A stretch of 64,000 nt of DNA. It comes from Hyphomonadaceae bacterium UBA5336. Lineage in GTDB: Bacteria > Pseudomonadota > Alphaproteobacteria > Caulobacterales > Hyphomonadaceae. Positions 26,302-35,275 of the stretch are shown one piece after another. Location: positions 56,137-120,136 of the forward strand of contig DHQO01000004.1 of the NCBI GenBank assembly GCA_002408125.1, given 5' to 3'. Below the pieces are notes generated by a model. That model made no database searches. It was not told the origin of the DNA and saw only the letters and a program-made list of their open reading frames with translations. Made by a program: the position numbers and the translations under genes. How positions within the stretch are numbered: position 1 is the first letter of the stretch; the number at the start of each line of letters is the position of its first letter.

Positions 26302-27495
26302 ATGAACATTCACGAATACCAGGCGAAAGCTGTCCTGAAATCCTATGGCGCTCCGGTTGCCAATGGCGCTCCGGTTCTGACATCGGACGAAATCGAAAGT
26401 GCGGTCGACAGCCTTCCCGGCCCGCTCTGGGTCATCAAGAGCCAGATTCATGCCGGCGGACGCGGCAAGGGCAAGTTCATCGAACCCGAAGCCGGCGAAA
26501 AGGGTGGCGTGCGTCTGGCCTTCTCGCGCGACGATGCCATCGCTTTCGCCAGGCAGATGCTCGGCAAGACGCTGGTGACCGCCCAGACCGGCCCGGCCGG
26601 CAAGCAGGTCAACCGCCTCTATGTCGAGGACGGCGCCGATATCGAGAACGAGCTTTATCTTTCGCTGCTGGTGAACCGCTCCACCGGCCAGGTCGCCTTC
26701 GTGGCCTCCACCGAGGGTGGCATGGATATCGAGCAGGTCGCCCATGACACGCCCGAGAAGATCCACACCATCAACGTCGATCCGCTGGACGGCATGACCG
26801 ATGCCGACTCCGCGAAAGTCTGCGATGCGCTGGAGCTGAGCGATGCGGCGCGCGAGGACGGCATGAAGCTGTTCCCGATCCTCTACAAGGCCTTCGTCGA
26901 GAAGGATATGAGCCTGCTTGAGATCAACCCGCTCATCATCATGAAGGACGGGCATCTGCGCGTACTGGACGCAAAGGTGTCCTTTGACGGCAACTCGCTG
27001 TTCCGCCATCCGGACATCATGGAGCTGCGCGACAAGACCGAGGAAGACGAGAAGGAAATCGAGGCGTCCGAATGGGACCTCGCCTATATCGCCCTCGACG
27101 GCACGATCGGCTGCATGGTCAACGGCGCGGGCCTCGCAATGGCGACCATGGACATCATCAAGCTCTATGGTGAGGAGCCGGCGAATTTCTGCGATGTCGG
27201 CGGCGGCGCCAATGCCGAGAAAGTGGCTGCGGCCTTCAAGATCATCATGAAGGACCCGAACGTGAAGGGCATTCTGGTGAACATCTTCGGCGGCATCATG
27301 AAATGCGATGTCATCGCCGAGGGCGTCCTGCAGGCCGTGAAGGAAACCAATCTCCAGGTTCCGCTGGTCGTGCGCCTGGAAGGCACCAATGTCGATGCCG
27401 GCAAGGCCATCATCGCCAATTCCGGCCTCAATGTGATCCCGGCCGACGATCTCGACGACGCGGCGCAGAAAATCGTCGCGGCGGTGAAGAGCTAA
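26302..27495 (+). CDS. sucC: Succinyl-CoA ligase (ADP-forming) subunit beta
   Basis: A 397-aa ATP-grasp subunit of the TCA enzyme forming succinate and ATP/GTP from succinyl-CoA. Starts MNIHEYQAKAVLKSYG, with WVIKSQIHAGGRGKGKF (ATP-grasp), EINPLI, and the C-terminal LVNIFGGIMKCDVIAEG. It is first in sucC-sucD-sucA-sucB. The intact length matches the family. Confidence 0.97.
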   Translation: MNIHEYQAKAVLKSYGAPVANGAPVLTSDEIESAVDSLPGPLWVIKSQIHAGGRGKGKFIEPEAGEKGGVRLAFSRDDAIAFARQMLGKTLVTAQTGPAGKQVNRLYVEDGADIENELYLSLLVNRSTGQVAFVASTEGGMDIEQVAHDTPEKIHTINVDPLDGMTDADSAKVCDALELSDAAREDGMKLFPILYKAFVEKDMSLLEINPLIIMKDGHLRVLDAKVSFDGNSLFRHPDIMELRDKTEEDEKEIEASEWDLAYIALDGTIGCMVNGAGLAMATMDIIKLYGEEPANFCDVGGGANAEKVAAAFKIIMKDPNVKGILVNIFGGIMKCDVIAEGVLQAVKETNLQVPLVVRLEGTNVDAGKAIIANSGLNVIPADDLDDAAQKIVAAVKS

Positions 27496-27566
27496 GAGCA
27501 GCGCAGCAGCCCCTCCATTCAGACACTCCGGGCGCGGCGCGCGCTTCGAAATCCAGGGAAACTCCC

Positions 27567-28469
27567 ATGTCCATTCTCGTCAACAAAGACACCAAAGTCA
27601 TCGTCCAGGGCCTGACCGGCAAGACCGGGTCCTTCCATACCAACCAGGCGCTGGAATATTACGGCACCCAGATGGTCGCCGGGACCCACCCGAAAAAGGC
27701 CGGTGAAAAGTGGACGTCCGACCAGGGTGTCGAGCTGCCCATCTTCGCCACCGCCGGTGAGGCGAAAGAGGCGACCGGCGCCAATGCCTCGGTGGTCTAT
27801 GTCCCGCCGGCCGGCGCGGCCGCCGCGATCGAGGAAAGCATCGATGCCGGCATCGAGCTGATCATCTGCATCACCGAAGGCGTGCCCGTGGCCGACATGG
27901 TCCGCGTGAAGGCCAAGCTCGACAAGTCCGGCTCGCGCCTGATCGGCCCGAACTGCCCCGGCGTTCTCACCCCGGAAGAGTGCAAGATCGGCATCATGCC
28001 GGGCAAGATCTTCACCAAGGGCAATGTCGGCATCGTCTCGCGTTCGGGCACGCTGACCTATGAGGCGGTGTTCCAGACCACCAATGAAGGTCTCGGCCAG
28101 TCCACCGCCGTCGGCATTGGCGGCGATCCGGTAAAAGGCACAGAATTCATCGACATGCTGGAAATGTTCCTTGCCGACGACGCCACTGAATCCATCATCA
28201 TGATTGGTGAGATTGGCGGCAGCGCCGAGGAAGAGGCCGCGCAATTCATCAAGGACGAGGCCGCCAGGGGCCGCAAGAAGCCGATGGCCGGCTTCATCGC
28301 GGGCCGCACTGCGCCTCCCGGACGGACCATGGGCCATGCCGGTGCCATTGTTTCGGGCGGCGAAGGCGGCGCGGAGTCCAAGATTGAGGCCATGGAATCG
28401 GCGGGCATCAAAGTGTCGCCGAGCCCTGCACGTCTGGGCGCGACCATGGTAGAGGTTCTTAAGGGGTAG
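27567..28469 (+). CDS. sucD: Succinyl-CoA ligase subunit alpha
   Basis: A 300-aa CoA-binding subunit. KVIVQGLTGKTGSFHT starts the Rossmann fold, ITEGVPVADM and GPNCPGVLTPEECKIGIMPG follow, and the phosphohistidine is H257 in TMGHAGAIVSGG. The start at 27567 has CAGGGA 6-8 nt upstream. The gap to sucC is 71 nt, consistent with one operon. Confidence 0.97.
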   Translation: MSILVNKDTKVIVQGLTGKTGSFHTNQALEYYGTQMVAGTHPKKAGEKWTSDQGVELPIFATAGEAKEATGANASVVYVPPAGAAAAIEESIDAGIELIICITEGVPVADMVRVKAKLDKSGSRLIGPNCPGVLTPEECKIGIMPGKIFTKGNVGIVSRSGTLTYEAVFQTTNEGLGQSTAVGIGGDPVKGTEFIDMLEMFLADDATESIIMIGEIGGSAEEEAAQFIKDEAARGRKKPMAGFIAGRTAPPGRTMGHAGAIVSGGEGGAESKIEAMESAGIKVSPSPARLGATMVEVLKG

Positions 28470-28496
28470 AATGGCCCTATATTAGCTGGCTCAGGA

Positions 28497-28524
28497 CAGG
28501 GCCGCCGGAAAAACCGACGGCCCT
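28497..28524 (+). other. Hairpin between sucD and sucA
   Basis: An 8-bp stem cagggccg (28497-28504) / cggccctg (28517-28524). No T run follows, so it is more likely a partial attenuator, an RNA-processing or stability element, than a full terminator. Confidence 0.4.
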
Positions 28525-28590
28525 GCTTCAAGGCATTTTCAGGACGGGGCGCGCGAGCAAAGCTCCACGCCCCCGGCAAGGACAGATCCG

Positions 28591-31500
28591 ATGGCAGACG
28601 ATGCTCGCCCAGTAGAGGACCAGGCCCGCAGCGATATGAATGCGGCCATGCTCGACACCCTGTTCCTGTATGGCGGGAACGCGACCTATGTCGAGCAGAT
28701 GCAGGCGGCTTATGCGCGCGACCCGCGCTCGGTCCCGGAAAGCTGGCAGGCTTTCTTCCGGGAGCTGGGCGATGGCGCGGAAGACGCGACCCGCAATGCG
28801 GCCGGCGCGAGCTGGAAGCGCGATGCCTGGCCGGCCCGGCCTGACGAGGACATCGCGGTCTTCGACGGCAACTGGTCCGCGCTTGAGCCGAAGCTGGAAG
28901 CCAAGATTGCCGAGCGCGCCAGCCCGGCCACCGATCCGGAAAGCATCGCCCTTGCGGTGAAGGATTCCATTCGCGCGCTGATGATGATCCGCGCCTACAG
29001 GATTCGCGGGCATCTTGCTGCCCAGCTCGACCCGCTGAGCCTGGAGACCTTTGCCGACCAGCCCGAGCTCGATCCGGGTACCTATGGCTTCAATCCCGAA
29101 GACATGGACCGCCCGATCTTCATCGATCATGTGCTCGGCCTGGAATATGCCACCGCGCGCGAGATGCTCGACATTCTCCGCCGCACCTATTGTTCCACCA
29201 TCGGCATCCAGTTCATGCACATTTCCGATCCGGAGGAAAAAGGCTGGCTGCAGGCACGCATCGAGGGCAAGGACAAGGGCGTCCAGTTTACCCCTGAGGG
29301 CAAGAAGGCCATCTTCGCCAAGCTGGTGGAAGCCGAGGGCTTCGAGAAATTCCTCCACAAGCGCTATCCCGGCACCAAGCGCTTCGGCCTGGATGGCGGG
29401 GAAGCCGCCGTGCCGGCGCTGGAACAGATCATCAAGCGTGGTGGTGCGCTCGGCGTTGAAGAGATCGTGTTCGGCATGGCACACCGTGGGCGCCTGAACA
29501 TGCTCGCCGCCGTGATGGGCAAGCCCTATGAGAAGATCTTCCACGAGTTCCAGGGCGGCTCGACCCAGGGCGCGGAAGAATTCGGCTCCGGCGACGTGAA
29601 ATACCACCTTGGCGCTTCGTCGGACCGTGAGTTCGACGGCAACAAGGTGCACCTGTCGATGAACGCCAACCCCTCCCATCTGGAGGCGGTGGACCCGGTC
29701 GTGCTCGGCAAGACCCGTTCAAAACAGGCCATGCATGCGCGCAAGGACGGCAAACTCGACCGCTCGCGCGTGATGCCGCTCCTGTTGCACGGCGACGCGG
29801 CCTTCGCCGGCCAGGGCGTCGTGGCCGAGTGCTTCGCGCTCTCGGGCCTGCAGGGCTACCGCACCGGCGGCACGATCCACTTCATCATCAACAACCAGAT
29901 CGGCTTCACCACGAGCCCGATGTATTCGCGCTCCTCGCCCTATCCGTCAGACGTCGCGCTGATGGTCGAGGCGCCGATCTTCCATGTGAACGGGGACGAT
30001 CCCGAAGCGGTGGTCTATGCCGCCAAGGTTGCCACCGAGTTCCGCCAGAAATTCGGCAAGGACGTGGTCATCGACATGTTCTGCTATCGCCGGTTCGGCC
30101 ACAATGAGGGTGACGAACCGATGTTCACCCAGCCGGTGATGTACAAGAAGATCAAGGATCATCCGCCGACACGGAAAATCTATGCCCGCCGCCTCATCGA
30201 GGAAGGGCTGATGACGCGCGAGGAGATCAACAAGGAAGTCGAGGATTTCGACGCCTATCTCGACCGCGAGTTTGAAGCCGGCAAGAAGCTTGCCGCCCAG
30301 AAGGCCGACTGGCTCGATGGCAAATGGAAGGGCTTCCGCCTGCCCGATGATGATGACCGGCGCGGCATGACCGGTGTGTCGGGCGAACGCCTGCAGCGCC
30401 TCGGCAAGACGCTGACCACCATTCCCGACGGCTTCAATCCCCACCGCACCCTGCAGCGGGTCATCGATGCGCGCGGCAAGGTGATCGAGGAAGGCAGGAA
30501 TATCGACTGGGCCTCGGCCGAGCATCTCGCCTTCGGCACGCTGGTGGATGAAGGCTATGCCATACGCCTGTCCGGCCAGGACAGCGGCCGGGGCACCTTT
30601 TCCCAGCGCCATAGCCATATTGTCGATCAGGAAACCGGTGAGCGCTACACGCCGCTGAACAATCTGCGCGAGGGCCAGGCGCACTACGAAGTGATCGACT
30701 CCCTGCTGTCTGAGGAGGCCGTGCTCGGCTATGAGTATGGCTACTCGCTGGCCGACCCGAACACGCTGGTTCTCTGGGAGGCCCAGTTCGGCGACTTCGC
30801 CAATGGCGCGCAGGTCTTCTTCGACCAGTTCATCTCCTCGGCCGAGCGCAAATGGCTGCGGATGAGCGGCCTGGTTTGCCTGCTCCCGCACGGCTATGAG
30901 GGCCAGGGGCCGGAACATTCCTCCGCCCGGCTTGAGCGCTTCCTGCAGATGAGCGCGGAAGACAATATGCAGGTCTGCAATCTGACGACGCCGGCCAACT
31001 ATTTCCACGCGCTGCGCCGCCAGATCCACCGCGAGTTCCGAAAGCCGTTGATCATCATGACGCCGAAATCGCTGCTGCGTCACAAGCTGGCGGTCTCCAG
31101 TATCGAGGATATGGGGCCGGAAAGCTCCTTCCATCGCGTGCTCTGGGACGATGCGGAAACACCGGGCCGCGAGGGCAATGTGAAACTCGTCGAGGACAAG
31201 AAGATCCGCCGGGTCGTGCTGTGCTCGGGCAAGGTCTATTACGACCTTTTCGAAGCGCGCGAGGAACGCGGCATCGACGATGTCTACTTCCTGCGTGTGG
31301 AGCAGTTCTATCCGGTGCCGCGCAAGTCGCTGATGAAGGAGCTGAAACGCTTCAAGCAGGCCGAACTCGTCTGGTGCCAGGAAGAGCCGCGCAATATGGG
31401 CGGCTGGACCTTCATCCGCGACGAGATCGAATGGTGTGCCAACCAGATCAAGATGGAGAAGTCCCGGCCGAAATATGCCGGACGCCCGCCATCGGCCTCC

Positions 31501-31602
31501 ACGGCCACCGGCCTGATGGCCAAGCATGTCGAGGAACGCAACAATCTGATCGACGCCGCGCTGGGCGAAAAACCGGTCGAGGACAGTGTAATCGGCGCCT
31601 AG
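28591..31602 (+). CDS. sucA: 2-oxoglutarate dehydrogenase E1 component
   Basis: A 1003-aa thiamin-diphosphate enzyme that decarboxylates 2-oxoglutarate and reductively succinylates the E2 lipoyl group. The N-terminal LFLYGGNATYVEQMQAAY binds E2; MAHRGRLNML, LLLHGDAAFAGQGVVAE (TDP/Mg), FIINNQIGFTT, and the C-terminal QEEPRNMGGW are all present. It starts 121 nt after sucD; the upstream AAGGACAG is a fair ribosome site. Confidence 0.97.
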   Translation: MADDARPVEDQARSDMNAAMLDTLFLYGGNATYVEQMQAAYARDPRSVPESWQAFFRELGDGAEDATRNAAGASWKRDAWPARPDEDIAVFDGNWSALEPKLEAKIAERASPATDPESIALAVKDSIRALMMIRAYRIRGHLAAQLDPLSLETFADQPELDPGTYGFNPEDMDRPIFIDHVLGLEYATAREMLDILRRTYCSTIGIQFMHISDPEEKGWLQARIEGKDKGVQFTPEGKKAIFAKLVEAEGFEKFLHKRYPGTKRFGLDGGEAAVPALEQIIKRGGALGVEEIVFGMAHRGRLNMLAAVMGKPYEKIFHEFQGGSTQGAEEFGSGDVKYHLGASSDREFDGNKVHLSMNANPSHLEAVDPVVLGKTRSKQAMHARKDGKLDRSRVMPLLLHGDAAFAGQGVVAECFALSGLQGYRTGGTIHFIINNQIGFTTSPMYSRSSPYPSDVALMVEAPIFHVNGDDPEAVVYAAKVATEFRQKFGKDVVIDMFCYRRFGHNEGDEPMFTQPVMYKKIKDHPPTRKIYARRLIEEGLMTREEINKEVEDFDAYLDREFEAGKKLAAQKADWLDGKWKGFRLPDDDDRRGMTGVSGERLQRLGKTLTTIPDGFNPHRTLQRVIDARGKVIEEGRNIDWASAEHLAFGTLVDEGYAIRLSGQDSGRGTFSQRHSHIVDQETGERYTPLNNLREGQAHYEVIDSLLSEEAVLGYEYGYSLADPNTLVLWEAQFGDFANGAQVFFDQFISSAERKWLRMSGLVCLLPHGYEGQGPEHSSARLERFLQMSAEDNMQVCNLTTPANYFHALRRQIHREFRKPLIIMTPKSLLRHKLAVSSIEDMGPESSFHRVLWDDAETPGREGNVKLVEDKKIRRVVLCSGKVYYDLFEAREERGIDDVYFLRVEQFYPVPRKSLMKELKRFKQAELVWCQEEPRNMGGWTFIRDEIEWCANQIKMEKSRPKYAGRPPSASTATGLMAKHVEERNNLIDAALGEKPVEDSVIGA

Positions 31603-31649
31603 CGAGAAGGCTGGCGCGATCCGTATAAGAACGAGGAAGACATAGAGCC

Positions 31650-33176
31650 ATGACGGACATTATGGTGCCCACCCTGGGCGAGAGCGTCACCGAGGCCACG
31701 GTTGGCCAGTGGCTGAAATCGCCCGGCGATGCCGTGGCCAAGGACGAGGTCCTGGTGGAGCTGGAAACCGACAAGGTGTCGGTCGAGGTGCCCGCCCCGG
31801 AAGACGGCACGCTTTCGGAGATCGTCGCCAAGGAAGGCGAAACGGTGGAAATCGGCGCCCTGCTGGCCAAGCTGGGTGAGGGCGGCGCGGCGGCTCCGAG
31901 CACCAATGGCTCCAACGGTGCGGCCGCTCCGGCCAAGGCTGCGGCGCCGGCGGCGTCTGCCTCGGCTGGCTCGGTCGACGTCATCGTGCCCGATATGGGC
32001 GAGAGCGTCGCGGAAGGCTCGATCGGCAGCTTCCTGAAAAAGGCCGGCGATGCGGTCGAGAAGGACGAGATCATCGTCGAGATCGAAACCGACAAGGTCG
32101 CCCTTGAGGTTGCCGCCAGTGCATCCGGCACGATTGCCGAATATCTCGTCGCCGAGGGCGACAGCGTCCAGCCCGGCCAGGTCATTGCGCGCATTTCCGC
32201 CAGCGGCGGCGCAGCGACGGCTGCCGCGAGCGCTGCCCCGGCGCCCACCGCCTCCGCCCCGGCTCCTTCGGCCAGCGGCGCGGGCACCGAGCGCCCGGTC
32301 TCCCCGGCCGTGCGCCGCGTGACGACCGAAGCCGGCGTCAATCCGGCTGACATTGCCGGCTCGGGTAAGGGTGGACGCGTCACCAAGGGCGATGCGCTCT
32401 CCTACATCCAGTCCGGCGCCAGTGCGGCCAAGCCGGCGAGCGCCCCGGCTGCGGCCCGGCCCCCGCGCGATCTCGGGCCCCGCGAGGAGCGGGTGAAGAT
32501 GACCCGCCTGCGCCAGACCATTGCCCGGCGCCTGAAAGAGGCCCAGGACACTGCGGCCATGCTGACCACATTCAACGATGTGGACATGACCGCCGTGATG
32601 GACCTGCGCAAGCGCTACAAGGAAGACTTCGAGAAGCGCCACGGCGTACGCCTCGGCTTCATGGGCTTCTTCGTGAAGGCCTGCGTGAATGCGCTGAAGG
32701 AAATCCCGGCGGTGAACGCCGAAATCGACGGCACCGACATCATCTACAAGAATTTCTACGATATCGGCGTCGCGGTCGGCACGCCCAAGGGCCTCGTCGT
32801 GCCCGTGGTCCGCGACTGTGACGAGCTGTCGATTGCCGGCATCGAGGGCGGCATTGCCGAGCTTGGCCGCAAGGCGCGCGACGGCGAGCTGACCATCGAG
32901 GACATGCAGGGCGGCACCTTCACCATCTCCAATGGCGGTGTCTACGGCTCGCTGATGTCGACCCCGATCCTGAACCCCCCACAATCGGGCGTGCTCGGCA
33001 TGCACCGCATCGAACAGCGCCCGGTGGCGGTGAATGGTGAGGTCAAGATCCGCCCGATGATGTATCTGGCGCTGTCCTATGATCACCGCATCGTCGACGG
33101 CAAGGAAGCGGTCACCTTCCTGGTGCGCGTGAAGGAAAACCTGGAAGATCCCGAGCGCCTGCTGCTCGACGTCTAA
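31650..33176 (+). CDS. sucB: 2-oxoglutarate dehydrogenase E2, dihydrolipoyl succinyltransferase, with two lipoyl domains
   Basis: A 508-aa E2. Lipoyl domain 1 (about 1-76) carries K42 in ETDKVS; lipoyl domain 2 (about 110-185) carries K149 in ETDKVAL. Both are preceded by alanine-rich linkers. A peripheral-subunit-binding domain (VSPAVRRVTTEAGV) lies at about 216-255. The catalytic acyltransferase domain ends with YDHRIVDGKEA (H479, D483). SucB usually has a single lipoyl domain, so the second is a domain gain. lpd (E3) does not follow; a terminator does. Confidence 0.95.
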   Translation: MTDIMVPTLGESVTEATVGQWLKSPGDAVAKDEVLVELETDKVSVEVPAPEDGTLSEIVAKEGETVEIGALLAKLGEGGAAAPSTNGSNGAAAPAKAAAPAASASAGSVDVIVPDMGESVAEGSIGSFLKKAGDAVEKDEIIVEIETDKVALEVAASASGTIAEYLVAEGDSVQPGQVIARISASGGAATAAASAAPAPTASAPAPSASGAGTERPVSPAVRRVTTEAGVNPADIAGSGKGGRVTKGDALSYIQSGASAAKPASAPAAARPPRDLGPREERVKMTRLRQTIARRLKEAQDTAAMLTTFNDVDMTAVMDLRKRYKEDFEKRHGVRLGFMGFFVKACVNALKEIPAVNAEIDGTDIIYKNFYDIGVAVGTPKGLVVPVVRDCDELSIAGIEGGIAELGRKARDGELTIEDMQGGTFTISNGGVYGSLMSTPILNPPQSGVLGMHRIEQRPVAVNGEVKIRPMMYLALSYDHRIVDGKEAVTFLVRVKENLEDPERLLLDV

Positions 33177-33190
33177 TTCTTTGTAACATA

Positions 33191-33236
33191 GACAAAAAAA
33201 GAGCGGCGCCGGATCGTTCCGGCGCCGCTTTATATT
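33191..33236. terminator. Bidirectional terminator between sucB and mdh
   Basis: An 11-bp stem agcggcgccgg / ccggcgccgct with a 6-nt loop. Read leftwards it is followed by seven T (mdh), read rightwards by tttatattt (sucB). Confidence 0.88.
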
Positions 33237-33250
33237 TCCGGGGCGGGCAA

Positions 33251-34213
33251 TCAGGCCAGCGAGCCGTCGATTTCCTTGCAGGCGGCCAGCAGTCCGTTCA
33301 CCGCATCGACCGAATTCTGGAACATGGCCTGTTCGGCGTCATTGAAGTCGAACTCTATGACCTTCTCCACGCCGCCGGCGCCGATCAGGGCCGGCACGCC
33401 GACATAAAGCCCGGTCTGGCCATACTGGCCCTCGCAATAGGCTGCTGCTGGCACAACACGCTTCTGGTCTTTCAGATAGGACTTGGCCATGGCGATGGCG
33501 CTTTCGGCCGGGGCATAATAGGCTGAGCCTGTTTTCAGCAGGCCGACAATCTCGCCGCCGCCCTTGCGGGTGCGGTCGACAATCGCATCCAGTTCGTCCT
33601 GGCTCATCCAGCCCTGCTTGACCAGTTCCGGCAGCGGCAGGCCGCCCACGGTGGAGTGGCGCACCATCGGCACCATGGTGTCGCCATGCCCGCCCAGGGT
33701 CCAGGCATTGATGTCGGCCACTGACACGCCGGTTTTCTCCGACAGGAAATAGGCAAAGCGGCTGGAATCCAGCACGCCGGCCATGCCGCAGACCTTGGCG
33801 GTCGGCAGGCCGGAGAATTTCTGCAGCGCCCAGACCATGGCATCGAGCGGGTTGGTGATGCAGATGACAAAGGCGTCCGGGGCGTGCGCCTTGATGCCCT
33901 CGCCCACGGCCTTCATCACCTTGAGATTGATGCCGATCAGATCATCGCGGCTCATGCCCGGCTTGCGCGGGACGCCGGCGGTGACGATGCAGACATCCGC
34001 GCCGGCAATATCGGCATAGGACTGGGTGCCTTTCAGCGAAACCGAGGAGCCATAGACCGGCGTGGATTCGGCAATATCGAGGCCTTTGCCTTCCGGGATC
34101 CCCTCGGCAATGTCGAACAGCACCACATCGCCAAGCTCCTCGCGAGCCGACACATGGGCGAGCGTGCCGCCAATCATACCAGAGCCAATCAGTGCGATCT
34201 TCTTGCGGGCCAT
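33251..34213 (-). CDS. mdh: Malate dehydrogenase
   Basis: A 320-aa NAD-dependent enzyme of the LDH-like MDH class found in Alphaproteobacteria. KIALIGSGMIGGTLAH is the NAD site, TAGVPRKPGMSRDDL the substrate loop with its Arg, ITNPLDAMVW follows, and the catalytic His is H176 in GGHGDTMVP. The start at 34213 follows AGGAGA. It is convergent with sucB; the common alphaproteobacterial order places mdh upstream of sucC on the same strand, so this locus is rearranged. Confidence 0.96.
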   Translation of the reverse strand: MARKKIALIGSGMIGGTLAHVSAREELGDVVLFDIAEGIPEGKGLDIAESTPVYGSSVSLKGTQSYADIAGADVCIVTAGVPRKPGMSRDDLIGINLKVMKAVGEGIKAHAPDAFVICITNPLDAMVWALQKFSGLPTAKVCGMAGVLDSSRFAYFLSEKTGVSVADINAWTLGGHGDTMVPMVRHSTVGGLPLPELVKQGWMSQDELDAIVDRTRKGGGEIVGLLKTGSAYYAPAESAIAMAKSYLKDQKRVVPAAAYCEGQYGQTGLYVGVPALIGAGGVEKVIEFDFNDAEQAMFQNSVDAVNGLLAACKEIDGSLA

Positions 34214-34295
34214 TCCAAGTCTCCTGCTGTGGATATTTCGTGAGTGTGGCAGAGCCATAGCGCTACGGCAGAGCGCCCGCAATGCGCCAATCGGC

Positions 34296-34700
34296 TCATG
34301 CTAGCCGCCGGGCGCAGGCGGCCTGTGTCGCGGTGACAAAAGCATTGGCGCGATAGCAGCGAAAGCTGAGCGTGGTGCCCTCTGCCGTGACGTCCAGAAT
34401 CTGCGTCGCAAGGCCCTGGTGCACCTCCGTGGCGGAGATTGCCTCCAGCGGGACGGTCATCCTCAGCGCATCGGCATCCTTGTGCAGTTTTGCGTCCAGG
34501 AAGTCGGGGTGAAACTCCAGGGCTTGCCGGGTCAGATAGACCGTGCCGGTGATCCAGCTGCCGCCGAGAATTTTTTTCGCGATGGAATGCCCCGTGCGCC
34601 CTTCCAGGCCGAACAGCATGCGCCCGGCCAGGCCCAGCTCGGTATCCTGGAACAGGGCGCTGGCCTTGCGTTTCTCGATCACATGTTCCGGCGTCGCCAT
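34296..34700 (-). CDS. Uncharacterised protein, possible GRAM/PH-like fold
   Basis: A 134-aa soluble protein. The centre (GTVYLTRQALEFHPDF ... VPLEAISATEVHQG ... LSFRCYRANAFV) has the strand pattern of a GRAM/PH-like lipid-binding fold, where a 'tLyLT...L.F.p' strand is followed by 'ipl..I..v'. This similarity is my pattern reading, not a firm assignment. The start at 34700 has GGGG about 8 nt upstream. It is divergent from the HxlR regulator, with an inverted repeat between. Confidence 0.6.
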   Translation of the reverse strand: MATPEHVIEKRKASALFQDTELGLAGRMLFGLEGRTGHSIAKKILGGSWITGTVYLTRQALEFHPDFLDAKLHKDADALRMTVPLEAISATEVHQGLATQILDVTAEGTTLSFRCYRANAFVTATQAACARRLA

Positions 34701-34726
34701 TGCGATTTCCCCTTCGGCGGGAAACT

Positions 34727-34741
34727 GGCGCAATTGGCGCC
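34727..34741. promoter_or_regulatory. Palindrome between divergent genes, possible HxlR operator
   Basis: A perfect inverted repeat ggcgc-aattg-gcgcc, 27 nt upstream of the uncharacterised gene and 56 nt before the HxlR start. Confidence 0.35.
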
Positions 34742-34796
34742 GAAATCGAAGGGGCAGGGCTAGATTTGAGAAGCGAACCCATCCACACGTGGCGCC

Positions 34797-35267
34797 ATGA
34801 GCCTGATCCCGCCCCGCACCTCCCGCTCGCCTGTCGAACTGGGCGATTGCCGCCTGGCTCGCGCCATTGACCTGATCGGGGACCGCTGGAGCCTCCTGAT
34901 CCTGCGCTCGGCCATGTATGGCGTGCGCCGGTTCGACGATTTCCAGGACGAGCTGGGCTGCCCGCGCACGGTCCTTTCCGGGCGGCTGAAGGCGCTGGAA
35001 GACGGCGGCCTGCTACAGAAAAAGCCCTATCGCGAGCCCGGCAAGCGCGCGCGCAGCGAATATGTGCTCTCGCCCATGGGCGCGGACCTGTTGCCGGTGC
35101 TGATCGCGCTGACCCAGTGGAGCGACAGCTGGCTGGCGGCCGGCGAGCCCGCGCCGATCAGCTTCACCGCCGGCCCGGACAAGCGCCCGGCCCATGTCGC
35201 CTTTGTCGATGCCGGGGGCCAGGAAGTCCCGCCCGAACAGGTCCGCGTGAAACTGCGGAGGGGCTGA
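34797..35267 (+). CDS. HxlR-family winged-helix transcriptional regulator
   Basis: A 156-aa regulator. The HxlR core has DLIGDRWSLLILRSAMYGVRRFDDF, followed by LGCPRTVLSGRLKALEDGGLLQKKPY (recognition helix and wing) and EYVLSPMGADLLPVL. A C-terminal extension of about 45 residues is present. The CPR-T cysteine near residue 59 could be redox sensing, as in other HxlR proteins; this is inference. Confidence 0.9.
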   Translation: MSLIPPRTSRSPVELGDCRLARAIDLIGDRWSLLILRSAMYGVRRFDDFQDELGCPRTVLSGRLKALEDGGLLQKKPYREPGKRARSEYVLSPMGADLLPVLIALTQWSDSWLAAGEPAPISFTAGPDKRPAHVAFVDAGGQEVPPEQVRVKLRRG

Positions 35268-35275
35268 AGCGGCTC

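Noticed and set aside
28497..28524. sucD-sucA hairpin as a full terminator
   Set aside because: No T run follows and sucA must be expressed with sucCD; kept only as a structural element.
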